From the NCBI RefSeq assembly GCF_000003815.2, contig NC_049986.1:15979485-16043484 (forward strand): a stretch of DNA of 64,000 bases, in the 5' to 3' direction. Shown here piece after piece: positions 46,043 through 57,130 of this stretch. The position numbers and the translations under genes were made by a program. Under the pieces are notes generated by a model. The model was not told the DNA's origin. It did not search any database and was given only the letters and a program-made list of their open reading frames with translations. The DNA comes from Branchiostoma floridae. Its lineage: Eukaryota; Chordata; Leptocardii; Amphioxiformes; Branchiostomatidae. How positions within the stretch are numbered: position 1 is the first letter of the stretch; the number at the start of each line of letters is the position of its first letter.

Positions 46043-47316
46043 AGCCCAGCTGCTAGCTTGGGTTCAGTCCCCTGTAGTACCTGCTGGTTCAATGTTTTCG
46101 CTTGCTATGTTCAAGCAGAAAGATTGTGTTAGCCTGTTTCTACAGAGGATGGCAACCCGGCTACGATGCTGCACAGGGACTGGTCAATAGACAAAAAAAT
46201 GATCAATTGATCAAAATCTGTTGTCAACAACCTCAGTAGCAGGGCAGTTGACATAAGCATAGAGAACAAAATGTCAAGTAAATAGCAAATTGCTCAAGAA
46301 AATTAAGAACAAACATGAAGCGTGTTACGTCCAATACTGCTTTATTTTGACATAAACACAAGACAATCCTAGAATAGATAGACACTAAAACTTTACTTCC
46401 TAACCATGTATCCAAGCCTACAGTAGTTGCAGATTCTTACAGGAACAAAGAGACTCAGCAGCAGCACCTATGATAGGTTTGTATACAAAGCTAGTTAGTA
46501 GGAGGCGTTTCCGTTGATACTGTTTAATACTGCATGATACTTCTATTTTTTTATGATGAGTGGAGAATAAGTGCAAAGGTGCAAACTCAGGGCTACATCT
46601 CTGTCGCAATATGTTGAATCTTCCTGACTTTACTCTCTAGTGATTTGATTTTTAATCTATGTCTTTTGCATACCTACAACAATTGAAAACAAATTATCAT
46701 GCAGAAGAAAAAGGACCTTTTGGAATGGACCAAAGCTTACAAGGCTAGACTTCAGACTAACCCTGTAAGTTGTATGAAAAATTCAATATACTCCCAATTA
46801 TTGGCCAAGAACAATCTGTAGAAAACTGTACAATTTGGTTCATGTCAAGTTTTAGATTAAAGATGTATCAATGGATTTACAATGAACACAAGATGTTGAT
46901 TGCTTGACATTTTATCTGGTGAAAATTGTCAAACACAGAGAGGTGAAAGAAGCTGCAATTTTTAATTTGCTATTAAAGATTAATTTGTTCAATATATAAG
47001 TGTCTGTGTTTTATGAGTTCCTATAACATTAGCAATTAGTGTTGCCAGTATTTTGCATTTCAAAGAGGTGTGCCAGAAGTACTCTCCAGGAAGAAGAGGA
47101 CCGGCAATAATAGGAAATTCCATTCATACAGCAAATGGAAAACGGTTGCAAGGAAAGTGACTTTCCTCACGTTCCTATTGTTCTATAGGAGTGCACATTA
47201 TTGTTGAACAGCCCTGGACAGATGGTACCAGTCTTTCATACACTTCTGTGTGGACAGATGGGCAACAAAGCACTTGTCACACGTTATAACGGTTATAACG
47301 GTCTGTAGTCTGTACT
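46043..47316. other. Intergenic, no feature recognised
   Basis: AT-rich sequence after the EXD3-like gene; frames are short. Confidence 0.6.
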
Positions 47317-47494
47317 TAGCCTCCACCAGACCTTCCAACGAGTTGCGGGGATCGTAGAATTCGGAAAAAAAAACGGGAAATTGACCAAAGGAGTCGGTCC
47401 ACGCTTCAAGTTACGCGGCCAACCAACTCCTCTGGTAGCAAAACTCCCCTGGCAAATTGTTCTCCCTATAATAGTCAGCGTCTTGTAGAGAGTA
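47317..47494. mobile_element. TAGCCTCCACCAGA-family MITE (178 bp)
   Basis: Starts TAGCCTCCACCAGACC, carries GGGGATCGTAGAATTCGG, and ends CTTGTAGAGAGTA. It is the closest relative of the copy interrupted by the LTR element. Confidence 0.7.
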
Positions 47495-48779
47495 GTCTGT
47501 ACAAGACCAATTGCAAGTCAACTGAGTACACTGGTTCACGATTTTTATTTCACAACATCGCCATTGGCTATGGTTTTATAATGCTAGGAGAGAGAGAGAG
47601 TTTCCTTGGCCAATGTTGAAAATTGCCAAACTACAGTCCATCCATAAAATAAAATAAAAGACTATTATTTGGTATGACGCACCACCACGTAAGGTCCGAT
47701 GACCTGTTATGTACTTAGATGTGATAAATGGCCAGATGATATCTATTCAATTGTCAGCATGAACGATCATCATTTATTTGTCATTCGCCATATCCCATAT
47801 GTTTTTGTTTCATTGAATCAAGATACCTACTCGGCAATCGTCTTCGCCGTCAAGTGAACACTATCAAACCGTTAAAAGCACCGGGCATTTTGTTATGTCA
47901 TTATGTGGCTTCAAACCAAGCATCACTGTCATTCTCGAATACTGTGTGGTGTACTGTGTACTGAATTTGGGAGTCACCAAGCACATGATCAGTAGTGACT
48001 GACGAAAGCCTTTTAATAGTAGCGCATGTATAATATATCCATCCAGACTCAACGTAACATTACAGTAACGTAACGTAACGTCTGCAGCGCAAATACTGAA
48101 AGAGATAGGTTTCGCACTAACGGACATCAGCAGCGATAAAACTACTGTCTGTCTACCAGACTCCGCAGATTGCTGGCAAAATACTAGTAATAGAAATAGG
48201 CCAAATACACTGAACAGTACTGCATATCAAAGTAGTCAACCGGTCATAAAATTCTAGTACAGTTTGCGACCTAGAGACGTACTTCACGCATTGCGCCAGC
48301 AGACAACTTTCGTACTAGCTGGATGACGGGCATTTTTGCGCCATTGTACAAATTGTAAAGATGGTCCCATATAATATTAAATGTCTCTGAAAAATCGCAC
48401 TGCCGAAAACAACGAATCAAAAGTTCTGTCCCCTGAGATAGTAAATATTATTAAGACTTTTGTTTTGCACAAACAGACAAGTTTCGTACCAACTGGAATT
48501 CCACAAGCGGGACCATATGGAATGGCAGACGGAGGGCCTTATTGGGGTTTACCCAAATATGATATTTTTCCCCAAATACGCGGTTGGCGTCGGCCGCCGT
48601 CGGTCCGTGTTCGGAGCAGGTCTCGCCGGTGGGGGCACGGTGAGAACCACAGGTGCGGTCTGGACAGCCACAGACGGTTCACCAGGACCAAGGACCCGAA
48701 GGACAGGACAAACGAAAACATACCCCATCATCATCATCCCATAGCTGATCAGCCGTAGGGGCAGCACAACATGTTATGC
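47495..48779. other. Intergenic, weak duplication only
   Basis: Two related pieces, CAGACAACTTTCGTACTAGC (48300) and CAGACAAGTTTCGTACCAAC (48475), mark a degenerate 175-base duplication. GTAACGTAACGTAACGT lies at about 48065. Confidence 0.5.
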
Positions 48780-49105
48780 TTTTATACCCCATCAAAACGT
48801 AACCACGGGGTCTGGTCTGTCTACTCACTGTCTGAGGGTTGATACAGACAGGACCAAGGACAGGACAAACAAAATATACCCCATCAAAACTTAACCACGG
48901 GGTCTGGTCGGTCTAATGGAACTGTCCGAAATGTCTGAGGGTGGATATAGACACACACAAAACCATACCCCCATCAAAAGGAGTCCGACGTGTACTAGAA
49001 TAGTGACAAGTATAAAATGTCACTGAGGGTTGGTATGGACAGTCACAAACAAAAAACATCACCCATCAAAACTGAACAATGGGGTCTGGACTGTTCTGTG
49101 ACAGT
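48780..49105. repeat. 91-bp degenerate tandem array
   Basis: CCCATCAAAA occurs at spacings of 92, 90 and 92 (near 48790, 48882, 48972, 49064), joined by GGGGTCTGG and CTGAGGGTTG(G)TA blocks. A weaker unit may precede it at 48660-48780. Confidence 0.7.
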
Positions 49106-49449
49106 CTGTCTCGTTCCGTCCGAAAGTCCAAGCTTCAATGAAAGACTTCAGTTATGCTCTCACTTGAAGCTAAATATTGAAGTACAAACTATCATGTTAA
49201 AGCAGACGTACAATTACAATGACATGATAATGTTGCTTGCTACGTCTACAATGATGAGTAATGCATACAAGTTATTATCAAGACTTTGTGAAGAAGGGAC
49301 AGTGGTTAGATTCTTGTCATTGTGGTACATTTTGGGCCAAGGATGTTATAGAGATTCATGTACATTTGTATAACCTCTTTGAGCGGGTCGGCTATCGTAA
49401 CTTGAGTTATTGGGGTATACCTGGAGAAAGAAGCATGAGCGGTCAGAAG

Positions 49450-49456
49450 AAAAAAA
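49450..49456 (-). terminator. RNA polymerase III terminator of the tRNA gene
   Basis: A run of seven T on the - strand begins seven bases after the tRNA 3' end. Runs of four or more T stop RNA polymerase III, so this is the expected terminator. Confidence 0.75.
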
Positions 49457-49463
49457 TTGTGAT

Positions 49464-49536
49464 CGCCCGATGTGGGGCTCGAACCCACGACCCTGGGATT
49501 AAGAGTCCCATGCTCTACCGACTGAGCTAACCGGGC
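49464..49536 (-). tRNA. tRNA-Lys (anticodon CUU)
   Basis: The 73-base gene on the - strand folds into a complete cloverleaf. The acceptor stem starts GCCCGGT and pairs with ATCGGGC, including one G-U pair, followed by discriminator G. The D arm is GCTC-loop-GAGC, the anticodon stem TGGGA/TCCCA with loop CTCTTAA, and the T arm GTGGG-TTCGAGC-CCCAC. The anticodon CTT occupies 49501-49503 and reads AAG. Internal A and B boxes are intact, there is no intron, and CCA is not encoded. It stands alone, about 3.7 kb beyond the EXD3-like exon, with no other RNA gene recognised nearby. The intact stems argue against a SINE head. Confidence 0.93.
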
Positions 49537-50587
49537 TTGATACAGGTCATAAAGGTGAGACAGGTGAGACGTGTGATTCTGATATTTTTAGTCAAACACA
49601 CGCGCACACCGTAAAAATCATAATTGGCAATTTATAGCCATTATTATAAAAAATACTTTGTAAAGTTATAAAGTTTCGGTTTATAAAGAAGTAATGTATT
49701 GCTAGACTACAATATTTATCAAAAACTATATTACATCACGGTAGCGCGCACTTTCGCAATTCAGACTTTAGACTTTTGTCGGAGCGACGGCGGAGCGCGC
49801 AGAGGTTAGGATCCGACTTGTTTGGACGAATTGTTGCGTTTTATCGGGTTTCCACTTGTTAGTTTGGCTGTCTGGCAAAAAGAAAACATGACAAACTGGA
49901 AAGCTTGTTTTAAAGTACCTAAACATGCGTCAAAACAGGCCGCAGCCTAATCTCTGCTCTGATAGTAGGTTTAGAAAACTATGTCCATTCATACACACTC
50001 GGAATACGGTACAGCAAAAGTGTCGTCGTCTATCCATTTGTGTCTGCATGTAAAATACTGACTAACACTTGTGTTTCAATAGTTTCTCTTCAGTGCAATG
50101 AGAGCTAACTAGCAGGTGAACGGCTAAAACGGAAAAATTTTCATGTCTGATCCCTGGTCATAGGTCAGGACATCGACCGTTGGTCTATTTTGACCCCAGT
50201 GACCTCCAGTGACCCCGGTCAAAAGATGATCGCTTTTGCGTTGGGTAGCATAGTAACATTGTGAAAGCCTGGAGAATGATGGTAGTAGAGTCTATCTAGG
50301 ATGATAAATGTATAAAGAAAGCATCAATATTGTTGAAACTCGAAGTGAAGTATTAAAGGATACTATCAACCTATATATTCAGATCTTATTCTATCTATTG
50401 ATGTTGCGTATCATGGGTACCGTCGCTCGCTTCCACCTTGCTTTCTCTATTATCGTGTGAACTTGAAATGATTATTAGTTATTTGACAATGTGTTCATCT
50501 GCAATCTTCTGCAACGTTTTTTTTTAAACATGATAGACGCAGTCGTCAAGCGATCCTCTTCCCTAGCAGTTCCTCCGAAGAGGAGTG
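49537..50587. other. No feature recognised
   Basis: Sequence upstream of the tRNA gene; no further RNA gene or exon was recognised. Confidence 0.55.
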
Positions 50588-50766
50588 GCTAATCTCCAAG
50601 CAGATCCTACGGTAGCCTAAAAACATCAAAAGCTGTCAGAGGAGTGAAGCCGGCTTAGGAGTGTGTTTTGCTACAAGGCAAATGGACACATTTTGGCTGA
50701 CTACACTCCTTAGCCAGATTGGTACTATCTTTAATATGCCGTTGTAGGATCTGCTTGGAGATTAGC
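50588..50766. mobile_element. CTCCAAGCAGA-family fold-back MITE (179 bp)
   Basis: GCTAATCTCCAAGCAGATCC at the left is the exact inverse of GGATCTGCTTGGAGATTAGC at the right. The middle is less symmetrical (GGAGTGAAGCCGGCTTAGGA region). Confidence 0.8.
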
Positions 50767-51357
50767 TAGCCGCGGAGGGCTGTAATTCTATGAGGGGTGG
50801 CCGCAGAAGTCCCCTGCGCTTCCTGCAAGTGTCTCTGCAAATACTGCATATTTGTGCCGTGTCGTTGGGGTGTCATTTGCTACTGCTTTCTTTTCAGACT
50901 TTTTGCTTCCTCCGTCTCTGAGATGAGACAAACGGGTTAACCTCCTTTAGAATGTACAATTTACAATAGCTATAGTATTCATAGTGTTGGCTACACCATC
51001 ACAATAGTGTAGGATATATACCCACCAATTGTCCATGTAAAACCTAAACGTTCCCTTTCCCCCCCAAGCCCAGACTTGACCTGTCAGCTGACCCCTATGA
51101 CCCCTTATTTCCGACATATCGTCCTTTTCCGTGGTTCTAATTTATAGAAATGTGAGCCCAGAATAGCGACCACCTGCCGATAGCGTGACCTATGACCCAG
51201 GCAGGTCACCGGACACATGCCGCTATTGAAGTCCGCAGGTGGCAGAGGTGATGCATCTTCCAGACGTCAGTCTAGGGTCATCTTCCTATTATTGTGCCAA
51301 GCAGAGGTTTTGGCCTGGGGAAAGTAGTGGCCGGGATTTCTTACGCCTGCCTCTCCT

Positions 51358-51565
51358 TATACCCCCCTCACATTAGGCGAAAATCGATCGGACGACGAGT
51401 CTGCGAGCTCTAAATTACGTGAGGCATGACCCTGCTGCCGACGAAGAAATGGCAGAGTTCCCCCGCCCGCCCCCCTTCCCGTCAGGTTCATGCCTCCTCG
51501 TAATTTAGAGCTCGCAGACTCGTCGTCCGATCGCCATGATTTTCGCCTAATGTGAGGGGGGTATA
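51358..51565. mobile_element. TATACCCCCCTCACATTAGG fold-back MITE nested in a CAAGCAGAGG element
   Basis: Arms of more than 60 bases (ACCCCCCTCACATTAGGCGA onward, including GACGAGTCTGCGAGCTC) are nearly perfect inverses around a GC-rich loop. The terminal TATA could include a TA target duplication. Outside it, CCAAGCAGAGGTT (51298) and CCTCTGCTTGGAG (51664) are the ends of an older CTCCAAGCAGA-family element. Confidence 0.8.
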
Positions 51566-51680
51566 ACACCGATTTTGAAAGGATTGCCCCGCCCTGGTGC
51601 GTTTTGTGGGAGAGGTGAAGAGAGACAGCCGTAAAAGTAATCACAGCAGTTTTGTGAATAACTCCTCTGCTTGGAGAGTA

Positions 51681-53281
51681 GACACTGCTGTTATCGGCTA
51701 TATGATCCCGCCATATCTGAATGAATATCTTCCCATAGCAGTGTTATATTTTGTCTGAAAGACCAAGAGCCCTGGGCCTAGAGGTTACACTGAGCAGACC
51801 AGGTTTGGCACATGCTGACATATGAAGTGTGGTCTGAAATGATCTGAGATCTGGAAAGGCTGCATCTATATGTGGACCGTGGGAACGGCGGTGGTTGGGG
51901 TCATTGACCCCAGAAACACGGTGGATGTTCAAAAGGACAAGATGACTACTAGTCTTTCCAAACAAACTACGCTAAATGTAGAAGGAGTATTTGTCGGGAG
52001 AGTTTGGACACTGCATGTATGATATCATGTCTTAGGATTTCATTATCCTGGGAAGGTGAAATGTGCCTTCGAAGCTTCCCGCCAACTAACTCTCCTAGTC
52101 AACAATCTAGCTACCTACCATATTTTTGCTCCGTACCCCGGCACTCCACCCTACCCACCCCACTGGGGAGGCTACAAGATATATGTGGTAACTACTAGTA
52201 TTGTAGTCCTCAATGGTCTGGCCTTGCTTAGACACAGACATATCAGACTTCTATTCCTTATGGAGATGAAGAAATAAAACCGCAAGGATGTTTAACTTTT
52301 AAGACGCGTATACGAAGAAGTAAAATTGAGACTTGCCTAGTCTTTTCTGCAATATGTACAAAGCTTTGATTTTTGAATAGACAGTAGACACCATTCTGTG
52401 TGGAGAAGAATGCATTCCATTTTACCATGATTCTACCATGGGCTGTCGTCCTATTTCCACGTGGACTGCATTTTTGGCGGGAAAATAAGATCAGCCGGGC
52501 ATTCCTGTCAAAGCGGCCACACGCTATCAAAAAGTGCGTTTCAAGCACACTGTGGTTTGCAGCCGTCAAAAATGTGAGCTAGAAAGATGTACTTTGGAAT
52601 AATGCGCCCTGTATGTCGTTCTAACAGCACCCAGTCACATTCGTCCTTAGGTCGTTGTATGCAATTTTGAAGACATAGAATTTTCAAGCAGGCTGGTAAG
52701 GATCTAACCACTGACCAGTAACGATCTAACTTTTAAGGCAGCGCGTTTTGCAAGTGACATTCATTCCAAGTGCGCTTTCAGTTTACGATCGTATGATCGT
52801 ATGTGATCTACGATTTTGATGTATAATTTCCAAGCAGGTTGTGACAGAACCAACCGCCAATTGGATCTATATTAAGTTAAAAGACAGCCTTTTCTATAAC
52901 AAGATAACTGCACGACTTATGCACGACTATTTCGTTTGCGAACCCTTAAAATCATCGTACGATGACGTCTGGTCGTACGACGTTTGTCGACCGCGCGTAG
53001 TCGTAGATAACTCCAGTGTACGTGAGATCAAGGAGACCCTTTTTTAACCCCCTTCGCGGTAGAATAAAACTCCTCTGCCGGTGTAACAGTTACTGTCTTA
53101 AACTACCGCAAGATCTTCTTGGAGATTAGGTGAGATCCACCACCACCACGAAGACCGAGTCGCTGCTCAGTAAATTTTCTCACCAGCGGGGAAGATAAAA
53201 GTAGCGCGAGGTCCTTGCCGATGTCCCGGGCCCACCAGGACGCATTACTGAGCATGTAATTATCCTCATCTTAGGCTTTGA
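51681..53281. other. No gene recognised
   Basis: Unique sequence. A patch of mirrored CGTACGA/TACGATCGTA motifs lies at 52785-52990. Confidence 0.5.
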
Positions 53282-53474
53282 TAGGTCACATTTCCAAACC
53301 GGGGCCCGGCCGGGATGTTTTAAGAAACGAAAAATTAAAATGTGTACCTTGAAATGTACACAAATCATGCCCACGAATCTTATGTTGACATTTTGTGTAT
53401 TCTGATGTCTTTCATATCATTCTTTTCGTTCCCGAACGCTGCCCGACCGGGCCCCTTTTTGGAAATGTGACCTA
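53282..53474. mobile_element. Fold-back MITE with TAGGTCACATTTCCAAA ends (193 bp)
   Basis: TAGGTCACATTTCCAAACCG at the left mirrors GGAAATGTGACCTA at the right. Inside, GGGGCCCGGCCGGG mirrors CCCGACCGGGCCCC, and GAAACGAAAA mirrors TTTTCGTTCC. A related, more decayed copy is at 6450-6645. Confidence 0.78.
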
Positions 53475-53477
53475 AGC

Positions 53478-54068
53478 TCAGAGAGCAGACATGTATGTAC
53501 AGTCAGCCGCCTTGGGCTCAGCTTGTGTGAAAGCTCCAAACGACGCCACGACAAGCAAGAAAACAGCGCCAACTAAGTTGTTCTTCAAGAAAAGGTGTAT
53601 CAAGTTTATCTTATACTTAAGTGGGGTTTTGTCTGCACAGAAAAAAACGCCGTTTTCTCCCCCAAGACTTGTCCTGAGACGTGCCAGAAATCCCCTGCTT
53701 AGCGGTCGCCACGCCGTGAAACGCGATTTAAACGAGGCCCGGCGGTCCATTTTACCCCCTTTTCGGCAATTAACCCCGAAAAATGGATTATCTCCATCGG
53801 TCTGGGAAAGTCCATTAAAGGCCAGAAAGGGATTTCCCGAGAATTTGTCTAACCAATTAAAGAGGAATACTTCGTCCTTTCTCCGGTCCGTGTGACAAGT
53901 TCGGACCGATTCTATGGTGATCGCCTCTCTGTAAAACGTGCCCACGGGTGATCCGACAGGATTTGTCGCAATATTTTTCGCATGGATGGAAACAATATAC
54001 CACGATTCAGCTTCTGTCTGAACTAAACAAGGCGCAGAGTCGGTATAAGGACAGGTATCATACATCAC
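53478..54068 (-). other. Long open stretch on both strands; candidate exon or conserved non-coding element
   Basis: The - strand is open for 196 codons. The + strand is open for 134 codons within it (53491-53895). Near its end the - frame has a hydrophobic stretch (LVGAVFLLVVASFGAF) that could be a membrane anchor or signal, but it then stops after 20 residues unless spliced out earlier. The + strand carries several ATTA/TTAAT sites (CAATTAACCCC, CCATTAAAGG, CCAATTAAAG) of the kind bound by homeodomains. Neither protein is recognised, and both readings are uncertain. Confidence 0.25.
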
Positions 54069-54743
54069 AAGCGTGCTCTGTTGTCACTTCTTAAACCTGC
54101 TTCAGCGGAAAGAGGCGACCCCACTGTGATATGAAAATTCGGAAGTCGGAAACAAAGGCAGGAAGAAAGATATAGTGTTACTTGTCAATTGAGAATCAGA
54201 AATCTGGATTTGTTTTTAAGGTTGCTCTTTGAAATACCAGCTTTATGGTCGTTTTATCTGTCACAAGCGTTGTCAGTTTGTGATCTGAAAATTCAGAAGT
54301 CAGAAACAAGAGCAGGAAGAAAGATGTAGTTTTACTTGCCAATTGAGCTTAAGTCAAGTTAAGAGAATCAGCTAGAAGTCTGGGGTTGTTTTTAAGGTTC
54401 CTCTTTGAAATACCAGCTTTATGGTCGTTTTGTCTGCCGCAAGCGTTGTGAAAGAGCGTACAAAGCTAGAGGGCAGGCCCTTTTGCCGCTCTGCCACATA
54501 CCGATGGAACAAGTGGAACAAATGGATTGTGACAGGGGCAGCGGTGGGCCTTGGGTCCGGCTGAGGGGTTAGGTTAGGGCCACCGGAGGATAACAGGACA
54601 CCGGCACAAATCCATGATACATGGGCCATGTAACAGCAGATCGTCATACCGATCTTCAAAGAGGTGTTACATCTACCCGCGCTTTTTTCTGCGACTCGGT
54701 TTCTGACAAGCTCTTTCAAGCGGCACTTTTGGGATGTACTGGT
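54069..54743. repeat. 175-bp imperfect direct repeat
   Basis: AATTCGGAAGTCGGAAACAA (54135) and AATTCAGAAGTCAGAAACAA (54288) head two related stretches containing AGGAAGAAAGAT and TTGCCAATTGAG. A third fragment is GAAATACCAGCTTTATGGTC at 54230 and 54407. Confidence 0.65.
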
Positions 54744-54965
54744 TGCCTCCACCAGGGTATGGGGGTATGGGAATAATACAATTTGGACAAAAAAATCGGG
54801 AAATTGGTCGGGGGCAGGGAGTCAGTCCACGCTTTTTATAGGTTCATGTTTCCCCTCCGGAGAAAATCATGTGACCTAAGCGAGGACTGACTGACTTCCC
54901 TGGCCGTTTTTTTTTGCCGAATTCTACGATCCCCGTATCCAATTAGGATGGCCCGGTGGAGGCTA
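54744..54965. mobile_element. TAGCCTCCACCAGG-family fold-back MITE (222 bp)
   Basis: Left end TGCCTCCACCAGGG and right end CCCGGTGGAGGCTA are inverted copies. The inner parts GGGAGTCAGTCCACGC and GACTGACTGACTTCCC also pair. Related single-arm members occur at 40976-41165, 47317-47494 and around the LTR element. Confidence 0.78.
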
Positions 54966-55016
54966 GTCTGTCAGTGTCTGGCCCTAATGTCCCTAATGTT
55001 GGACACAGCTCCAGAC

Positions 55017-55413
55017 TAGCCTCTACCAGGCCTCACAGGTCGCTGCAAAAATAGTAGAAATTGGCCAAATAATACAGAAAACACGTCAGAGGAGTTAGAT
55101 CCTCAGATGGCCCTAGCCTCTGCCAGGCTCCGCGGACCGGTGGTCTAACAGTAGAAACTGGACAAATAGAAACAATAGTACGCTAGGGGAGTCGGCCGGC
55201 CAGAGGAGTTATATTTCCTCACCGCCGGCCGGACAGTTCACTTCTAGACCAATTACGCTTTTATTCCTAACCTGGCCAAAGTCCCCTGTTTACTATTCGG
55301 CCAGGCTGGAGTCTGGTAGAGAGTAGGAAGGCTATACTTCTCTGTCCGGCTTACTCCTATAGTGTTCCATTTCTACGGTTTTTCCAGCGACCCTGACAGT
55401 CTGGTAGAGAGTA
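55017..55413. mobile_element. TAGCCTCTACCAGG-family MITE containing a nested copy (55114-55325)
   Basis: The outer element starts TAGCCTCTACCAGGCC and ends GTCTGGTAGAGAGTA. Inside it, 55114-55325 is a second complete member, starting TAGCCTCTGCCAGG and ending TCTGGTAGAGAGTA, with the same GAGTCGGCCGGCCAGAGGAG core as 62214-62396. The nest is flanked by a longer direct duplication, TGTTGGACACAGCTCCAGAC, ending at 55016 and at about 55466. Confidence 0.72.
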
Positions 55414-55466
55414 GTGGAGGCTAATCCGGCCTTGCCTGGCCCTAATGTTGGACACAGCTCCAGACT

Positions 55467-56254
55467 GCGCGCGCTCATCCGGGTAATCACCGATCCAAAC
55501 CGATTTACGTCAAAAGAGCAGAACAATCCCAAACATTGTTTACATATAATTAAACGGGCCTGCCGGTGCATACGGCAGTTTAGTTGTGTAAACTTGAGTT
55601 TCTGTGTGTAGATTTTCCTGACCTATCTGACATGTTACATTGTTTTCGTCCTCGCCTCATGCATGTATGAGAAAAGGGTAATGATATCAACTCTTGCATG
55701 AAGAAATTGGCGCTTAAATCTCGACAAAAAAGGTGCGCTATTAAAGTGCACATTTTTGTCGGGATTAAGCACAAGTGACTGAATCGGAATTAGTAAACAG
55801 AAAGATGGTAACGTTTTCAGCTTCCCCCGTGACAGTCCCTTGCCCATCACCAGCAGAGAAACTGGACCTGATGTCAATAATCTCCAAGCAGATGTAAAAA
55901 GGGAAAGTCTTGACGTTTGAGCCCCTGAAAAGCTTTCTAGCCTGAGAACCGGTCGATTTTGTTATTCTCGCTTCCAAAACTGACTTCAGGCTAACGGCAT
56001 AGTCTCCAAGCAGACGTGTCAGCTGGATGAACGAAAGAGAAGAATTTGGCCAAATAGGGACGACCAACTTTTAAGCTTTATCACTTCGAGGAGACTTTCC
56101 CACAAAAGTGATGGTCCTGATGGTTATCTACATGAAAACCCCATTACCTGTCTCTGTCGTAATGTGGACACAAGTCTCTGCCTTACCCAGTAAATGGTGT
56201 TCATCTGTTGAACACATAATCACACGCTCGGGTATTACTGTAAATGAAGAAATG
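55467..56254. other. No gene; isolated MITE ends
   Basis: AATCTCCAAGCAGATG (55880) and TAGTCTCCAAGCAGACGTG (56000) are solitary ends of the CTCCAAGCAGA family. The second has a relative at 63552. Confidence 0.55.
55712..55770. repeat. Fold-back of about 25-base arms (GCTTAA...GACAAAAA)
   Basis: GCTTAAATCTCGACAAAAAA pairs with TTTTTGTCGGGATTAAGC; GTGCG/TGCAC close the stem around TATTAAA. It may be a tiny MITE. Confidence 0.6.
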
Positions 56255-56345
56255 TTAACGGTGGTTTCATGTTCGCAGTTTTAAAACCACCGATAACATT
56301 TTTCCATTATAGTAAGAGACTGCAGTATTATTATATTTCAGCCAT
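56255..56345. repeat. CGCGAA family, decayed copy
   Basis: GTGGTTTCATGTTCGCAG and TTAAAACCACCG(A)TAACATT, then AGTAAGAGACTGCAGT, match the unit at 3945-4080. Confidence 0.5.
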
Positions 56346-56429
56346 ACCATAGGTATGGTGAAATATATTGTATTCGTAATGTTTCTTCTTTCTTTCTCCT
56401 GTCAAATCTTCAGAACACGGTATCTCCGT

Positions 56430-57130
56430 TGTTCCTCAACCGAATGACTTGAAATTTGGCACAAGGGTAGAGTAGGCCAATACCCTCGGGCGTTTTTTTC
56501 ATTTTTTCCATATCTGTCTCTTAAATGATTTTATTAAGGTTTTTTGGTCATCTTAAGACCAAAACTGTATATTTGGGCCCCCTGTACCCTGGTATAATAA
56601 CCGAATGAGCTGAAATTTGGCACAGATGTGCCTTGATAAGTCCCCCATATAGATTCAATATCAGTTTTGGTGTACAGTACAACAAAATGCTTATTTTTGC
56701 GATTTTTTGACCAATTTTTGACCAAAAAAGGACACTTTTGGCCCCTGTACCCTGGTATTAGAACCAAATGAGCTGAAATTTGACAGAGATGTGCCTTGAT
56801 AATGCCCCCATATAAATTTAAGAACACTTTTGGTGTACAGTACAACAAAATGCTTATTTTTGCGATTTTTTGACCAATTTTTGACCAAAAAAGGACACTT
56901 TTGGCTCCTGTACCTTGGTATTGCAACCGAATGAGCTGAAATTTGACACAGATGTGCCTTGATAATCCCTTCATATAAATTCAATAACACTTTTGGTGTA
57001 CAGTGCAACAAAATGCTTATTTTTGCGATTTTTGGCCAATTTTTGACCAAAAAAGGACACTTTTGGCTCCTGTACCCTGGTATTACAATTAAATGACCTG
57101 AAATTTGGTATAGATAGGCATTAGATACTT
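56430..57130. repeat. 163-bp tandem array
   Basis: TTTTGGTGTACAGT begins at 56665, 56828 and 56991, an exact 163-base period. Each unit contains GACCAATTTTTGACC, CCTGTACCCTGGTATTA and GAGCTGAAATTTG. Degenerate units flank the three clean ones. Because 163 is not a multiple of three, the repeating - strand open frames here are shadows of the repeat, not a protein. Confidence 0.85.

Noticed and set aside
48381-48758. 125-codon + frame beginning MSLKNRTAENNES
   Set aside because: It runs into the degenerate 91-bp repeat region, overlaps other frames of similar length, and shows no motif or splice context. A short true exon cannot be excluded.
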